Positions 28,869 through 38,074 are shown, counted from the stretch's first letter. The stretch: DNA of 64,000 nt from JBQLZQ01 sp052168355 (GCA_052168355.1 JBQLZQ010000080.1:35525-99524), one strand, 5' to 3'. Notes: a model not told the origin generated them from the letters alone. Numbers and translations: made by a program.

Positions 28869-29740
28869 CCGGCCGACCCATGCCGGCGCCGACCACGCTG
28901 CCGGCCCTGGCCGACCGGTTCGACGTGTTCCTGGTCGATCAGTTCGGCGTCCTGCACGACGGAATCGCGCCCTATGACGGCGCGGTCGAGGCCCTGCGCG
29001 CGTTGAAGGCGGCGGGAAAACGGATCGTCATCCTGTCGAATTCCGGCAAGCGGTCGGCCCCCAACAGCGCCCGGCTGGTGTCGCTGGGGTTCGCCGCCGA
29101 CAGCTTCGATCTGTTCCTGACGTCGGGCGAGGTCGCCTGGTCGATGCTGGCCGACTCGATGATCGGCCGGTCCATCCCGCGCGGCGCCCGGTGCCTGCTG
29201 CTGGCCCGCGACGACGACAGCTCGGCCATCGATGGTCTGGACCTGGCGCGCGCGACGGACGCCGACGCGGCCGATATCGTGATGATTTCCGGCAGCCGCG
29301 GCGAGGTCGTGACGCTCGACGAGTATCGCCGGCAGCTCGAACCGGCCGCCCGCCGCCAGGTTCCCTGCCTGTGCACCAATCCGGACAAGATCATGCTGAC
29401 CAACGCCGGCAGCGGGTTTGGCGCCGGTGCCATTGCCGACCTGTATGCCGGCATGGGCGGCCCGGTCACCTGGATCGGGAAACCCTATCCGGCGATCTAC
29501 CGGGCGGCGCTGGCGGCGATGGGCGATCCGGACCGGGCCCGTGTCTGCTGTATCGGCGACAGCGTGGAGCACGACATCGCCGGCGGCAGGAACGCGGGTC
29601 TGAGCACGGCGCTTGTCCGCTCGGGCATTCTGGCCGATGCCGGCGCGGCTGAGTTGGCGCGGCTGTTCGAGGAACACGCCGCCGTTCCCGACCACATCGT
29701 GGCCGCTTTCTCCTGGGACGAGGGCAACGCCGGATCATGA
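28865..29740 (+). CDS. HAD class IIA hydrolase-like protein (TIGR01459 type)
   Basis: 291 residues. The nucleophile Asp25 lies in FLVDQFGVLHDG, so the usual second Asp two positions later is Phe27. Motif II is ILSNSGKRSA, and motif III/IV residues are in WIGKPYPAIY and CIGDSVEHDIAGG, where the metal-binding Asp residues remain. The DQFG form recurs in this subfamily, but loss of the acid/base Asp makes ordinary phosphatase activity uncertain. It may dephosphorylate a sugar phosphate in the pathway, or be regulatory. Coupled by overlaps on both sides. Confidence 0.78.
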   Translation: MTGRPMPAPTTLPALADRFDVFLVDQFGVLHDGIAPYDGAVEALRALKAAGKRIVILSNSGKRSAPNSARLVSLGFAADSFDLFLTSGEVAWSMLADSMIGRSIPRGARCLLLARDDDSSAIDGLDLARATDADAADIVMISGSRGEVVTLDEYRRQLEPAARRQVPCLCTNPDKIMLTNAGSGFGAGAIADLYAGMGGPVTWIGKPYPAIYRAALAAMGDPDRARVCCIGDSVEHDIAGGRNAGLSTALVRSGILADAGAAELARLFEEHAAVPDHIVAAFSWDEGNAGS

Positions 29741-30669
29741 GCTTTACCCTGTCGCTCAACACCAATCCGCTGGTCAACCGCTTCGCCGAAGCCGACGATC
29801 TGGTCGACACCATCGCCCTGGACATCCGCATCGGGTATGTGCAGTTGACGCACGAATTCATCGACCCCGCATGGCCGGCGGCGACGATCCGTGGCCAGAC
29901 CCGCGCTTTTGACCGGGCGTTGCGCCGCACCGGCGTGTCGGTGACCTCCTGCATGACCGGGCCGTACGGACGGCTCAACCATTTCGGCCATCCCATCGCC
30001 GATGTCCGGGCCCATGCGGTCGCGTGGTTCAAGACCTTCGCGGACATCGCGGCGGATATCGGCGCGTCGAGCATGGGGACGCAGTTCGCGATCTTCACCC
30101 ATCGGGACTATGACGACCCCGCCCGGCGCGCCGATCTGACCCGGATGGTTCTCGATTGCTGGGCGGCGGTGGCCGACCATGCCAGGGACGCGGGTCTGAA
30201 GTCCCTGTTCTGGGAACCGATGTCGGTGGGGCGCGAGTTCGGGCACACGCTGGAGAGTTGCCGTGCCCTGCAAGCCCGGATCGACGCCGCCGGACTGGCG
30301 CTGCCGATGAAGATGATGGTCGATATCGACCATGGCGACGTGTCGTCCGCCAACCCGCGCGACTACGATCCGTTCGCCTGGGCCGAGACCTTTCCGCAGG
30401 ACTCGCCGATCATCCATATCAAGCAGTCGTCGATGGTCAAAAGCGGTCACGCCCCGTTCACGGCCCAGCACAACGCCGACGGACGCATCACGCCGGCCAC
30501 CCTGCTGCCGGCCATCCGCAGGGGCGGGGGAACGGACAACGAGATCTGTCTGGAACTCTCGTTTCGGGAGCGTGAACCGGCCGACCGCCAGGTGGTGGCG
30601 GCGTTGGCCGAATCCGTGGCCTTCTGGGCAAACGACGTCGACACCGGCGCGTCGTCGCTGAAGGTTTAG
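29737..30669 (+). CDS. eryC: EryC-like tetrulose-phosphate racemase/epimerase (TIM barrel)
   Basis: 310 residues of the AP-endonuclease-2-type sugar isomerase fold. Metal-ligand candidates lie in SLFWEPMSVGREFGHT, MMVDIDHGD, PIIHIKQSS and EICLELSF. Segments such as NPLVNRFAE, LTHEFIDPAWPAATIR and GPYGRLNHFGHP resemble Brucella EryC, described as the L-3-tetrulose-4-phosphate racemase. It follows the HAD gene with a 4-base overlap. The next Ery steps (EryH/EryI isomerases) are not present in this window. Confidence 0.8.
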   Translation: MSFTLSLNTNPLVNRFAEADDLVDTIALDIRIGYVQLTHEFIDPAWPAATIRGQTRAFDRALRRTGVSVTSCMTGPYGRLNHFGHPIADVRAHAVAWFKTFADIAADIGASSMGTQFAIFTHRDYDDPARRADLTRMVLDCWAAVADHARDAGLKSLFWEPMSVGREFGHTLESCRALQARIDAAGLALPMKMMVDIDHGDVSSANPRDYDPFAWAETFPQDSPIIHIKQSSMVKSGHAPFTAQHNADGRITPATLLPAIRRGGGTDNEICLELSFREREPADRQVVAALAESVAFWANDVDTGASSLKV

Positions 30670-30696
30670 GTCCCGCTCCTTTTCGTTTCCCGTCGC

Positions 30697-30717
30697 GGCC
30701 GGCTATAGTTGCCGGCC
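30697..30717 (+). other. Small hairpin between eryC-like and RraA-like genes
   Basis: GGCCGGC (30697-30703) and GCCGGCC (30711-30717) flank TATAGTT. It lies 28 bases past the EryC-like stop. It may mark an mRNA end or partial terminator before the RraA-like gene; no U-tract follows. Confidence 0.35.
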
Positions 30718-30768
30718 CCGTGACCGTTGCCCAAGGCGGCGGGATGACTCGATAGCCAGGAACCGGCC

Positions 30769-31446
30769 ATGGCCACATCCGACGACGACCTGTTTGCCCT
30801 GATCGAGAGCCGCCTGTTCACGGCGGTGGTGGGCGATGTGCTCGATACCATGGGCCACCGCCGCCAGTTTTTGCCTCAGGGCATCAAACCCCTGGAGCCG
30901 GGCGCAAAGCTTGTTGGCCGCGCCATGACCGTTCTCGAGGCCGATTTCATTGAGGGCGCACCGAACGATCCGTTGCCGGGCAGTTCGTTCGGGGTGATGT
31001 TCGAGGCGCTCGACGATCTGAAGCCCGGCGAGATCTACGTGGCGTCGGGCGGGTCGTTCGACTACGCCCTGTGGGGCGGTCTGATGTCGACCCGGGCGAT
31101 GCATCTGAAGGCGGCCGGCGCCGTTCTGGACGGATATGTCCGCGATACCGGGGAGATCCGGGCCCTGGGCTTCCCCGTGTTTTCGCGGGGCAGCTACGCC
31201 CAGGATCAGGCGGTGCGCGGCAAGGTTCTCGACTACCGGGTGCCGATCACGTCCGGGCAGGCCGTCATCCAGCCGGGCGACCTGCTGTTCGGCGACGACG
31301 AAGGCGTGCTGGTGATCCCGCGCAGCGCCGAGGCCGAGGCGATCGAGCGCGCGGCGGAAAAGGTCGAGACGGAAAACGAGGTGGCCAAGGCGATCCGCAA
31401 CGGCATGAGCTCGAAGACCGCGTTCGAGACCTTCGGGATCATGTGA
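30769..31446 (+). CDS. RraA-like / HMG-aldolase family protein
   Basis: 225 residues with the family core GGSFDYALWGGLMSTRAMHL and AVLDGYVRD (Gly-Gly and Arg-Asp region used for divalent metal and oxalate/pyruvate binding). The family contains 4-hydroxy-4-methyl-2-oxoglutarate aldolase/oxaloacetate decarboxylase and the RNase E inhibitor RraA. Next to a 2-hydroxyacid dehydrogenase, a catabolic aldolase or decarboxylase role on a 2-oxo acid is more likely than RNase control. Confidence 0.78.
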   Translation: MATSDDDLFALIESRLFTAVVGDVLDTMGHRRQFLPQGIKPLEPGAKLVGRAMTVLEADFIEGAPNDPLPGSSFGVMFEALDDLKPGEIYVASGGSFDYALWGGLMSTRAMHLKAAGAVLDGYVRDTGEIRALGFPVFSRGSYAQDQAVRGKVLDYRVPITSGQAVIQPGDLLFGDDEGVLVIPRSAEAEAIERAAEKVETENEVAKAIRNGMSSKTAFETFGIM

Positions 31447-31488
31447 GCAAGGGGCGCGCGGTCACGACCGACAACGCCGGGTGAGGAC

Positions 31489-32442
31489 ATGGGGACGAAG
31501 ACGGTCTTGGTCATGGGGCAGTTCGCCCCGCTGAAGGACGCGCAAAAAACGGCCATCCTGGAGGCGGCGCCCGACGCCGATGTCCGTTTCTTCGACAGCC
31601 AGGAGGCGCTGGAGGCGGAGGTGGAATCGGCGGACGTCATCGCCGGCCATATCTCCGCCGATGCCTTGGCGCGGGCGCGGCGGCTGACCTGGATTCATTG
31701 CTGGGCGGCCGGGCCGGACGAGCTGCTTTATCCCGAGATGGTGGCCAGCCCGGTGGTGGTCACGTCCAGCAAGGGCAACGGCGCGGTGCCGCTGGCCGAA
31801 CACGCCATCATGCTGATGCTGATGCTCAACCGGGACGCCCTGCTGTGGATCGAGGCGCAGCGCGAACGCCGCTGGGCACGCCGCCCGCATGGTGAACTCA
31901 ACGGTCTGACCTGCGGCATCATCGGTCTTGGACATTCGGGCCAGGACCTGGCCCTGAAATGCAAGGCCTTTCACATGCGCACGCTGGGTCTGCGGCGTGG
32001 CGGCGCGGCGGCGGCGCATGTCGACGAGATGATGCCGCCGGCCCGGCTGTACGATCTCCTGGCCCGGTCGGACTTCGTGGTGATGACCGCGCCGCTGACG
32101 GCCGAAACCAAGGGCATGCTGGGGGAGGCGGAGTTCCGGGCGATGAAGCCTTCCGCCCACTATATCTGCTTTTCACGCGGCGGCATCGCCGACGACGACG
32201 CTCTGCTCAAAGCCCTGCGGGAAGGATGGATCGCCGGCGCCGGCCTCGACGCGCACGGCACCGAACCGCTGCCGCCCGACAGCCCCTTCTGGGACCTGCC
32301 CAACACCATCATCACCCCGCACAACGGCGCGACGACCCCGATGACCCGCCAGCGCGGCATCGACATCTTTATCGAGAACCTGCGCAACGACGCGGCGGGC
32401 CGGCCCTTGCGCAACGTCGTCGACAAGCGGGCGGGGTATTAG
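31489..32442 (+). CDS. D-2-hydroxyacid dehydrogenase family protein
   Basis: 317 residues. The NAD-binding segment GIIGLGHSGQDLALKC and the substrate-domain pattern GNGAVPLAEHAI are visible. Arg is in FSRGGIADDDALL and the catalytic His is in ITPHNGA. It follows the RraA-like gene by 42 bp and closes the co-directional locus. It is a second, distinct paralogue of the protein at 23932-24972. Substrate unknown; glyoxylate or hydroxypyruvate reduction is one option. Confidence 0.82.
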   Translation: MGTKTVLVMGQFAPLKDAQKTAILEAAPDADVRFFDSQEALEAEVESADVIAGHISADALARARRLTWIHCWAAGPDELLYPEMVASPVVVTSSKGNGAVPLAEHAIMLMLMLNRDALLWIEAQRERRWARRPHGELNGLTCGIIGLGHSGQDLALKCKAFHMRTLGLRRGGAAAAHVDEMMPPARLYDLLARSDFVVMTAPLTAETKGMLGEAEFRAMKPSAHYICFSRGGIADDDALLKALREGWIAGAGLDAHGTEPLPPDSPFWDLPNTIITPHNGATTPMTRQRGIDIFIENLRNDAAGRPLRNVVDKRAGY

Positions 32443-32458
32443 GGGGCGTCCCGACCGT

Positions 32459-33664
32459 TCACACCCGTTCCAGGGCCACGGCGATGCCCTGGCCGACACC
32501 GATGCACATGGTGGCGACGGCGCGCGCCGCGCCGCGCCGTTGCAGTTCCAGCGCCGCCGTGCCGGCGATCCGGGCGCCCGACATGCCCAGCGGATGGCCA
32601 AGCGCGATGGCCCCGCCGTTGGGGTTCACATGGCCGGCGTCGTCGGGCAGGCCGAGATCGCGCAGGGTCGCCAGGGCCTGGCTGGCGAAGGCCTCGTTGA
32701 GCTCGACGATGTCGATGTCGCCGATCCGCCAGCCGATCCGCTCGAGCAGTTTCCTGGTCGCCGGCGCCGGGCCGATGCCCATGATCCGGGGCGGCACGCC
32801 GGCCGTCGCGCCACCGACGATCCGCGCGATCGGCGTCAGTCCGTGCTTGGCCGCCGCCGCCTCCGAGGCGACGATCAGGGCGGCCGCCCCGTCGTTGACG
32901 CCCGAGGCGTTCCCGGCGGTCACCGTGCCCGGTTGCCGGAACGGCGTCGGCAGCTTGGCCAGTTTTTCGACGGTGGTGCCGGCGCGGGGATGTTCGTCGC
33001 GGTCGACCACCACGGGATCGCCCCGGCGCTGGCGGATCCTGACCGGCGTGATCTCCAGGGCCAGCCGCCCGCTTGCCGTCGCGGCGACGGCGCGGTCCTG
33101 GGACCGCGCGGCGAAGGCGTCCTGATCCGGGCGGCCGATGGCGAAGTCCTCGGCCACGTTCTCCGCCGTCTCGGGCATGGAGTCGACGCCGTACCGCGCC
33201 TTCATCACCGGGTTGACGAAGCGCCAGCCGATGGTGGTGTCGTGGACCTCGCCGTGACGGGAGAAGGCGGTTTCAGCCTTGGGCATGACGAAGGGCGCGC
33301 GCGACATGCTTTCCACGCCGCCGGCGACGATCAATTCCGCCTCGCCGGCCTTGATGGCCCGGGCGGCGGTGATCAGCGCGTCCATCCCCGAGCCGCACAG
33401 CCGGTTGACGGTGCCGCCGGGCACGCTGTCGGGCAGTCCGGCCAGCAGCAGCGCCATGCGGGCGACGTTGCGGTTGTCCTCGCCCGCCTGATTGGCGCAG
33501 CCGTACAGAACCTCGTCGACCGCGCCCCAATCCATGGCCCCGTGGCGCGCCATCAGGGCGGTCAGCGGCACCGCCCCCAGATCGTCGGCGCGGACCGACG
33601 CCAACGCCCCGCCGAACCGCCCGATCGGGGTGCGGACGTAGTCGCAGATAAAGGCCTCGGCCAT
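32459..33664 (-). CDS. pcaF: 3-oxoadipyl-CoA thiolase-type acetyl-CoA acyltransferase
   Basis: 401 residues. The acyl-accepting Cys lies in RLCGSGMDAL, and the catalytic triad is completed by the His in NPNGGAIALGHPLGMSGARI and the C-terminal Cys in TMCIGVGQGIA; ELNEAFASQ is also standard. In context with the adjacent CoA-transferase it would thiolyse 3-oxoadipyl-CoA to succinyl-CoA and acetyl-CoA (PcaF/PaaJ type). Its ATG overlaps the stop of the CoA-transferase B gene (TGATG). Confidence 0.88.
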   Translation of the reverse strand: MAEAFICDYVRTPIGRFGGALASVRADDLGAVPLTALMARHGAMDWGAVDEVLYGCANQAGEDNRNVARMALLLAGLPDSVPGGTVNRLCGSGMDALITAARAIKAGEAELIVAGGVESMSRAPFVMPKAETAFSRHGEVHDTTIGWRFVNPVMKARYGVDSMPETAENVAEDFAIGRPDQDAFAARSQDRAVAATASGRLALEITPVRIRQRRGDPVVVDRDEHPRAGTTVEKLAKLPTPFRQPGTVTAGNASGVNDGAAALIVASEAAAAKHGLTPIARIVGGATAGVPPRIMGIGPAPATRKLLERIGWRIGDIDIVELNEAFASQALATLRDLGLPDDAGHVNPNGGAIALGHPLGMSGARIAGTAALELQRRGAARAVATMCIGVGQGIAVALERV

Positions 33665-34452
33665 CAGGCCGCCTCGCCCTTGCCGGCCGTCCCGTGAGCT
33701 CGCGCCGTGCGGGCGTGCAGGTCGCGCAGGACCTGGAGCTCCTCGTCCGTGGGCGGCGGCGTCTCGGTGACCGTGTCGGCGAATTTGAGGTCCCAGCCGG
33801 TGGCGTCGCGCAGCTGGTCGCGGGTGACGCCGGGATGGATCGACGTTACCCGGAACTCCTTGGTGACCGGGTCCGGCTCCAGCACGCACAGGTCGGTCAT
33901 GATCCGGGTCGGCCCCTTGGTGGTGACCCCCAGGCGCGCCCGGTGGTCTCCGCCCTCGCCGTGGCCAAGGGAGGTGACGAAATCGATCTTGTCGACGAAG
34001 CCGCGCTTCGACTGCTTCATGGTGATCAGGATCTCGCCGCACGAGGTGGCGATTTCCGGCGCGCCGCCGCCGCCGGGCAGGCGCACCTTGGGGGCGTGAT
34101 AGTCGCCGACCACGGTCGTGTTGATGTTGGCGAACCGGTCGATCTGGGCGGCCCCCAGAAAGCCTTTGGTGATCCTGCCGCCCTGCAGCCAATAGCGGAA
34201 CATCTCCACCACCGGCACCGTGTTGATTGCGGTTTCGCACAGCTCGCCGTCGCCGATGGACAGGGGCAGCACATGCGGCTTGGTGCCGATCGTGCCGCTT
34301 TCATAGATCAGGGTGATGTCGGGGCAGCGGGTGAGGCGGGCCAGGTTGCAGGCCGCCGACGGCGCGCCGATGCCCACGAAGCAGACATCGTCGTTGGTCA
34401 GCGCGCGGGCGGCGGCCACGGTCATCATCTCGGTCGGGGTATAGCCGGTCAT
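33664..34452 (-). CDS. catJ: CoA-transferase subunit B (3-oxoadipate type)
   Basis: 262 residues, class I CoA-transferase of the glutaconate type. The probable CoA-ester-forming Glu51 is in LIYESGTIGTKP, near the position of Glu54 in glutaconate CoA-transferase. Length matches CatJ (about 260) of the CatI/CatJ 3-oxoadipate:succinyl-CoA transferase. The ATG at 34452 overlaps the subunit A stop, so the two are made together. A related role is the IpdAB ring-opening hydrolase of steroid catabolism, but linkage to a PcaF-type thiolase favours 3-oxoadipate. Confidence 0.82.
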   Translation of the reverse strand: MTGYTPTEMMTVAAARALTNDDVCFVGIGAPSAACNLARLTRCPDITLIYESGTIGTKPHVLPLSIGDGELCETAINTVPVVEMFRYWLQGGRITKGFLGAAQIDRFANINTTVVGDYHAPKVRLPGGGGAPEIATSCGEILITMKQSKRGFVDKIDFVTSLGHGEGGDHRARLGVTTKGPTRIMTDLCVLEPDPVTKEFRVTSIHPGVTRDQLRDATGWDLKFADTVTETPPPTDEELQVLRDLHARTARAHGTAGKGEAA

Positions 34453-35309
34453 GACGCTTGTGCCCGGTTCTGGTGCGCGTACCGGGCGAAAACCTCGGGC
34501 GTGGCGTTCATGACGTTCTCCTCCATCCATCGGACAAAACTTTCGCGCTCGCGGGAAATGGCGTCCCATTGCCGGTAGTAGGCGTTGTCGCGCTGGGAAT
34601 AGCCGTGGGCGAAGGACGGATGCGCGCCGCCGGGCACATGGGCGATGGCGGTCACGGTCCAGCCGGGCAGCAGGCAGGCGTTGGGCGACAGGTCGCCGAA
34701 ATCCTCGACGATCTCCTCGACCGTGACGACCGACCGCCTGGCGCCCAGCACGGCCTCCTTCTGGACGCCGACGATGCCCTCGATCAGCACGTCGCCGGCC
34801 CTGTTGGCCTTTTGCGCGTGGATGATGGCGCAGTCCAGATCGTGCGCCGGCACGGCGGCCAGCACCTCGCCGGTGAACGGGCAGGTGACGGACTTGATGG
34901 TGGCGTTGACGCGCGGCAGTTCGGCCCCGAGATAGCCGCGGAACATGGCGAACGGGAGCCCGGCCGCGCCGGCGTCATAGGCATTGGCCATGGCCGCGTG
35001 GCTGTGTTCCTCCAGCTCCAAGGCGCGCGGCCAGGCATTCTCGACCGCGTCGCGCAGGCGGTGCAGCGACCCGATGCCGGGGTTGCCGCCCCACGAGAAC
35101 ACAAGCTTCCGGGCGCAGCCCATGCCGATCAGCTGGTCGTAGATCAGGTCCGGCGTCATGCGGACCAGGGTGAGGTTCCGCCGTTTCTGGCGGATCACCT
35201 CATGCCCCGCCGCATGGGGGATGAGGTGGGTGAACCCTTCCATCGCCACCTTGTCCCCGTCCTTGAGGCAAGCGGCGATCGCGTCCTTAAGGCTCATGAA
35301 TTCGGCCAT
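34449..35309 (-). CDS. catI: CoA-transferase subunit A (3-oxoadipate type)
   Basis: 286 residues, matching CatI in length. CoA-transferase features include VAMEGFTHLIPHAAGHEVIR, VFSWGGNPGIGSLHRL and VTCPFTGEVLAAVPA. It is the first gene of a three-gene minus-strand operon (A, B, thiolase) that would convert 3-oxoadipate to acetyl-CoA and succinyl-CoA. Upstream is a 246-bp region shared with a divergent sugar isomerase gene; no clear operator was recognised there. Confidence 0.84.
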   Translation of the reverse strand: MAEFMSLKDAIAACLKDGDKVAMEGFTHLIPHAAGHEVIRQKRRNLTLVRMTPDLIYDQLIGMGCARKLVFSWGGNPGIGSLHRLRDAVENAWPRALELEEHSHAAMANAYDAGAAGLPFAMFRGYLGAELPRVNATIKSVTCPFTGEVLAAVPAHDLDCAIIHAQKANRAGDVLIEGIVGVQKEAVLGARRSVVTVEEIVEDFGDLSPNACLLPGWTVTAIAHVPGGAHPSFAHGYSQRDNAYYRQWDAISRERESFVRWMEENVMNATPEVFARYAHQNRAQAS

Positions 35310-35555
35310 GGCTTCTGGCTTCTCTCCCCATCACGGTTTCCGCGCCGGTCACGGCCGGCGTTGGCGTGGACTTGACATAGCACGGCGATCCTTCGCCTAT
35401 GAAGTGGGCTTGAGCGCCATGGGGTGTCGGCGGCTCCCCCCATAGGGCGGGTCGACTTCCGAACCGCGAACGCGCTGGGAAGGATGTGGGGCCTTGGGGA
35501 ACCGGTGCCGGGGCGGTCACCGTCTCCGACCCCCCAACCCGTAAGGACAGGATCC

Positions 35556-36317
35556 ATGACCGAGACGCTTTCCATGCAGCTCTACTCATGCCGCAACTTT
35601 CCGCCGCTTCAGGAGCGGCTTCAGACACTTGCGCGTCTTGGCTATGGTAACGTCGAACCCTTCCGGGGGTTGTACGGCGATGTCGACGGGCTGAAGGACG
35701 CGCTCGATGCGGCCGGGCTCACGGCGCGAAGCGGGCATTTCAGCGTCGACCTTCTCGAACGGGATTATGAAGGAAGCCTGACCATCGCCCGCCGGCTGAA
35801 GATGGAGATCGTGATCGTTCCGTTTCTCGATCCGGCCCGGCGCCCCGGTGACAGCGCCGGCTGGGCCGCCTTCGGCAAGCGCGTTTCGGATCTGGCCAAC
35901 AGGCTCAAGAGCGACGGTCTGCGTCTGGCCTGGCACAACCACGATTTCGAGATGGCGGCGCTGGCCGACGGGTCGCGCCCGATTGAGCACATTCTGGGCG
36001 ACGATCCCGCCGTCGAGTGGGAGGTGGACGTGGCCTGGATCGCCGTCGGCGGCGGGGACCCCGAGTCCTGGATGCGTCGCTACGCGGGCCGCATCGCCGC
36101 GCTTCACGTCAAGGATATCGCGCCGGCGGGGGAGAACCGCGACGAGGACGGGTGGGCCGATGTCGGCGACGGTACCCTCGACTGGGCGAACCTTTGGCGG
36201 GTCGGCCGCGCGGCCGGTGCCACGCTGATGATCGCCGAGCACGACAACCCATCGGATTTCGAGCGTTTCGCCCGCCGCAGCGCCGCGGCGATGAAGTCAT
36301 TCGAGGCGGGGAACTGA
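35556..36317 (+). CDS. Sugar phosphate isomerase/epimerase (AP-endonuclease-2 fold)
   Basis: 253 residues from the ATG at 35556, with TAAGGA upstream. TIM-barrel segments with likely metal/substrate residues are RLAWHNHDFEM, VEWEVDVAWI, IAALHVKDIA and MIAEHDNP. It is followed 2 bp later by a Gfo/Idh/MocA dehydrogenase, a pairing common in inositol and sugar-derivative catabolism (IolE/IolG-like). The substrate is unknown. Confidence 0.82.
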   Translation: MTETLSMQLYSCRNFPPLQERLQTLARLGYGNVEPFRGLYGDVDGLKDALDAAGLTARSGHFSVDLLERDYEGSLTIARRLKMEIVIVPFLDPARRPGDSAGWAAFGKRVSDLANRLKSDGLRLAWHNHDFEMAALADGSRPIEHILGDDPAVEWEVDVAWIAVGGGDPESWMRRYAGRIAALHVKDIAPAGENRDEDGWADVGDGTLDWANLWRVGRAAGATLMIAEHDNPSDFERFARRSAAAMKSFEAGN

Positions 36318-36319
36318 GC

Positions 36320-37483
36320 ATGGTTCAGAGGATCGGACTGGTCGGCTGCGGGGTCATTTCCACCATCTATCTGCGCAACGCCGCCCTGTTCAAGGACATC
36401 GTCTTTACCGCCTGCGCCGACATGAGGGGCGAGGCGGCGGAGGCGCGCGCCGGGGAGTATGGCATCCGCGCGCTCGACCTCGACGCCCTCTATCGCAGCG
36501 ACGATATCGACATCGTCCTCAATCTCACCAATCCCGAGGCCCATGCCGAGGTGTCGCTGAAGGCGCTGCGTGCCGGCAAGCACGTCTATTCGGAAAAGCC
36601 GCTGGCGACCAGCCTGGCCGACGGCATGGCGATCGTCGAAACGGCCGCGGCCAGAAGCCTGCGGGTCGGCGGCGCGCCCGACACCATCCTGGGAAGCGGC
36701 CTCCAGACCGCGCGCCGCCTGATCGACGACGGCGCCCTGGGCGAGCCGATCTCGGGCGTTGCCACCGTGATGGCGCGCGGCATGGAGCACTGGCATCCCA
36801 GCCCCGCCTACTACTTCCGGCCGGGCGGCGGGCCGGTGCTCGATCTGGGCCCTTACTATATCGGCGCGCTGGTGACGCTGCTGGGCCCGGTCGCAAAGGT
36901 GACCGCCGCCGGACGCATCGGCCTGGCGGAGCGGATCGTCACCGCCCCCGGCCCCAATCTCGGCGCGCGGATCACGGTCGAGGTGCCGACCACGGTCCAC
37001 GCCATCCTCACCTTCGAGGCGGGAACGCAGGTGACGCTGCTGGCCAGTTGGGATGTCTGGAAGCATGGTCACGCACCGATCGAACTGCACGGCGAAAGGG
37101 CGTCCCTGCGCGTGCCCGATCCGAATTTCTTTGGCGGCACGGTCCAAGTTGCCACGGATCGTACGGTCTGGAAGGCCATCGACACGGGTGGAGATACGCT
37201 CGGCCGTCCGAACGATCCCGTGTCCGCCCCGGTCAACGCCAACTATCGCGGTCTTGGACTGGCCGAGATGGCGGCCGGCATCGAAACCGGACGCCCCCAC
37301 CGGGCGAATGGCGACCTGGCGTTGCACACGTTGGAGGTGATGCTGGCGATCCTGCAGTCGGTCGACGAGGATCGGTCCGTCACCATCCGGTCGCGGTGCG
37401 AGCGGCCCCGGCGACTGTCGGAGGCGGAGGCACGTGCCCTGCTGGACGAGGAAGGACGGTCCGCCATGGCCGCCACGCGCTAG
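36320..37483 (+). CDS. Gfo/Idh/MocA family oxidoreductase
   Basis: 387 residues. The N-terminal NAD(P)-binding motif is IGLVGCGVIST, and the characteristic EKP motif is in HVYSEKPLATSL. The C-terminal GFO/IDH/MocA domain includes GGPVLDLGPYYIGALV. It forms an operon with the isomerase at 35556. It would oxidise a cyclic polyol, sugar or sugar lactone in partnership with that enzyme. Confidence 0.87.
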   Translation: MVQRIGLVGCGVISTIYLRNAALFKDIVFTACADMRGEAAEARAGEYGIRALDLDALYRSDDIDIVLNLTNPEAHAEVSLKALRAGKHVYSEKPLATSLADGMAIVETAAARSLRVGGAPDTILGSGLQTARRLIDDGALGEPISGVATVMARGMEHWHPSPAYYFRPGGGPVLDLGPYYIGALVTLLGPVAKVTAAGRIGLAERIVTAPGPNLGARITVEVPTTVHAILTFEAGTQVTLLASWDVWKHGHAPIELHGERASLRVPDPNFFGGTVQVATDRTVWKAIDTGGDTLGRPNDPVSAPVNANYRGLGLAEMAAGIETGRPHRANGDLALHTLEVMLAILQSVDEDRSVTIRSRCERPRRLSEAEARALLDEEGRSAMAATR

Positions 37484-37625
37484 AAAGCCGGGTTGCCGGT
37501 GTCACCGCCGACATCCGTGACAAGAGGCGTTGCGCCAGGAGGATCGGAACGCCGATCATGAGCCCGTTCCGGCGCCCGTTACCGCGCTTTCCATCCACTT
37601 TCGGACAATGAAGGGAATGCCAGAG

Positions 37626-38033
37626 ATGTCACACCTGAGCGGCCATTGCCTGTGCGGCGCCATATCGTTCCACTTCGACGGTGATATCGCCCGCACCGTC
37701 AATTGCCATTGCGTGGATTGCCGGCACGCCACCGGGGCGGCCTTTGGCACCGCGGTCTTCGTGCCCGCCGACGGATTGCGGATCAGCGGGGAGCCCCGCG
37801 CTTTCACCCATCTGTCCGACAGCGGGTCGACGATGACCAAGCTGTTCTGCGCGACCTGCGGGTCGCAGATGTTCGGCAGGAACTCGCGCCGCGAGGGGAT
37901 CGTCGGCATCCGGGCCGGCGTGATCGATCAGGTGGACGCGGTCAAGCCGGCGATGAATGTCTTTGGCGTCAGCGCCATCCCGTCGACGCCCATGGATCCG
38001 TCGCTGCCGGTCTTCGAACGGATGCCGGGTTAG
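37626..38033 (+). CDS. GFA-family (CENP-V/GFA domain) zinc protein
   Basis: 135 residues. Zinc-binding cysteines appear as HCLCGAI, NCHCVDC and FCATCGSQ, the hallmark of the glutathione-dependent formaldehyde-activating (GFA) fold. The ATG at 37626 is chosen because AAGGGA then has about 9-base spacing; the ATG at 37617 is too close. It may bind glutathione adducts, but the family's catalytic role is disputed. It is separated from its neighbours and precedes the repeat block. Confidence 0.8.
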   Translation: MSHLSGHCLCGAISFHFDGDIARTVNCHCVDCRHATGAAFGTAVFVPADGLRISGEPRAFTHLSDSGSTMTKLFCATCGSQMFGRNSRREGIVGIRAGVIDQVDAVKPAMNVFGVSAIPSTPMDPSLPVFERMPG

Positions 38034-38074
38034 TTCTTCAGTCTCGACCGTGCGCGGCGGTGGAGCCCGGAGAA

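Noticed and set aside
37530..37625. N-terminal extension of the GFA protein
   Set aside because: The zinc-binding domain starts right after the ATG at 37626, which has the better-spaced ribosome binding site.
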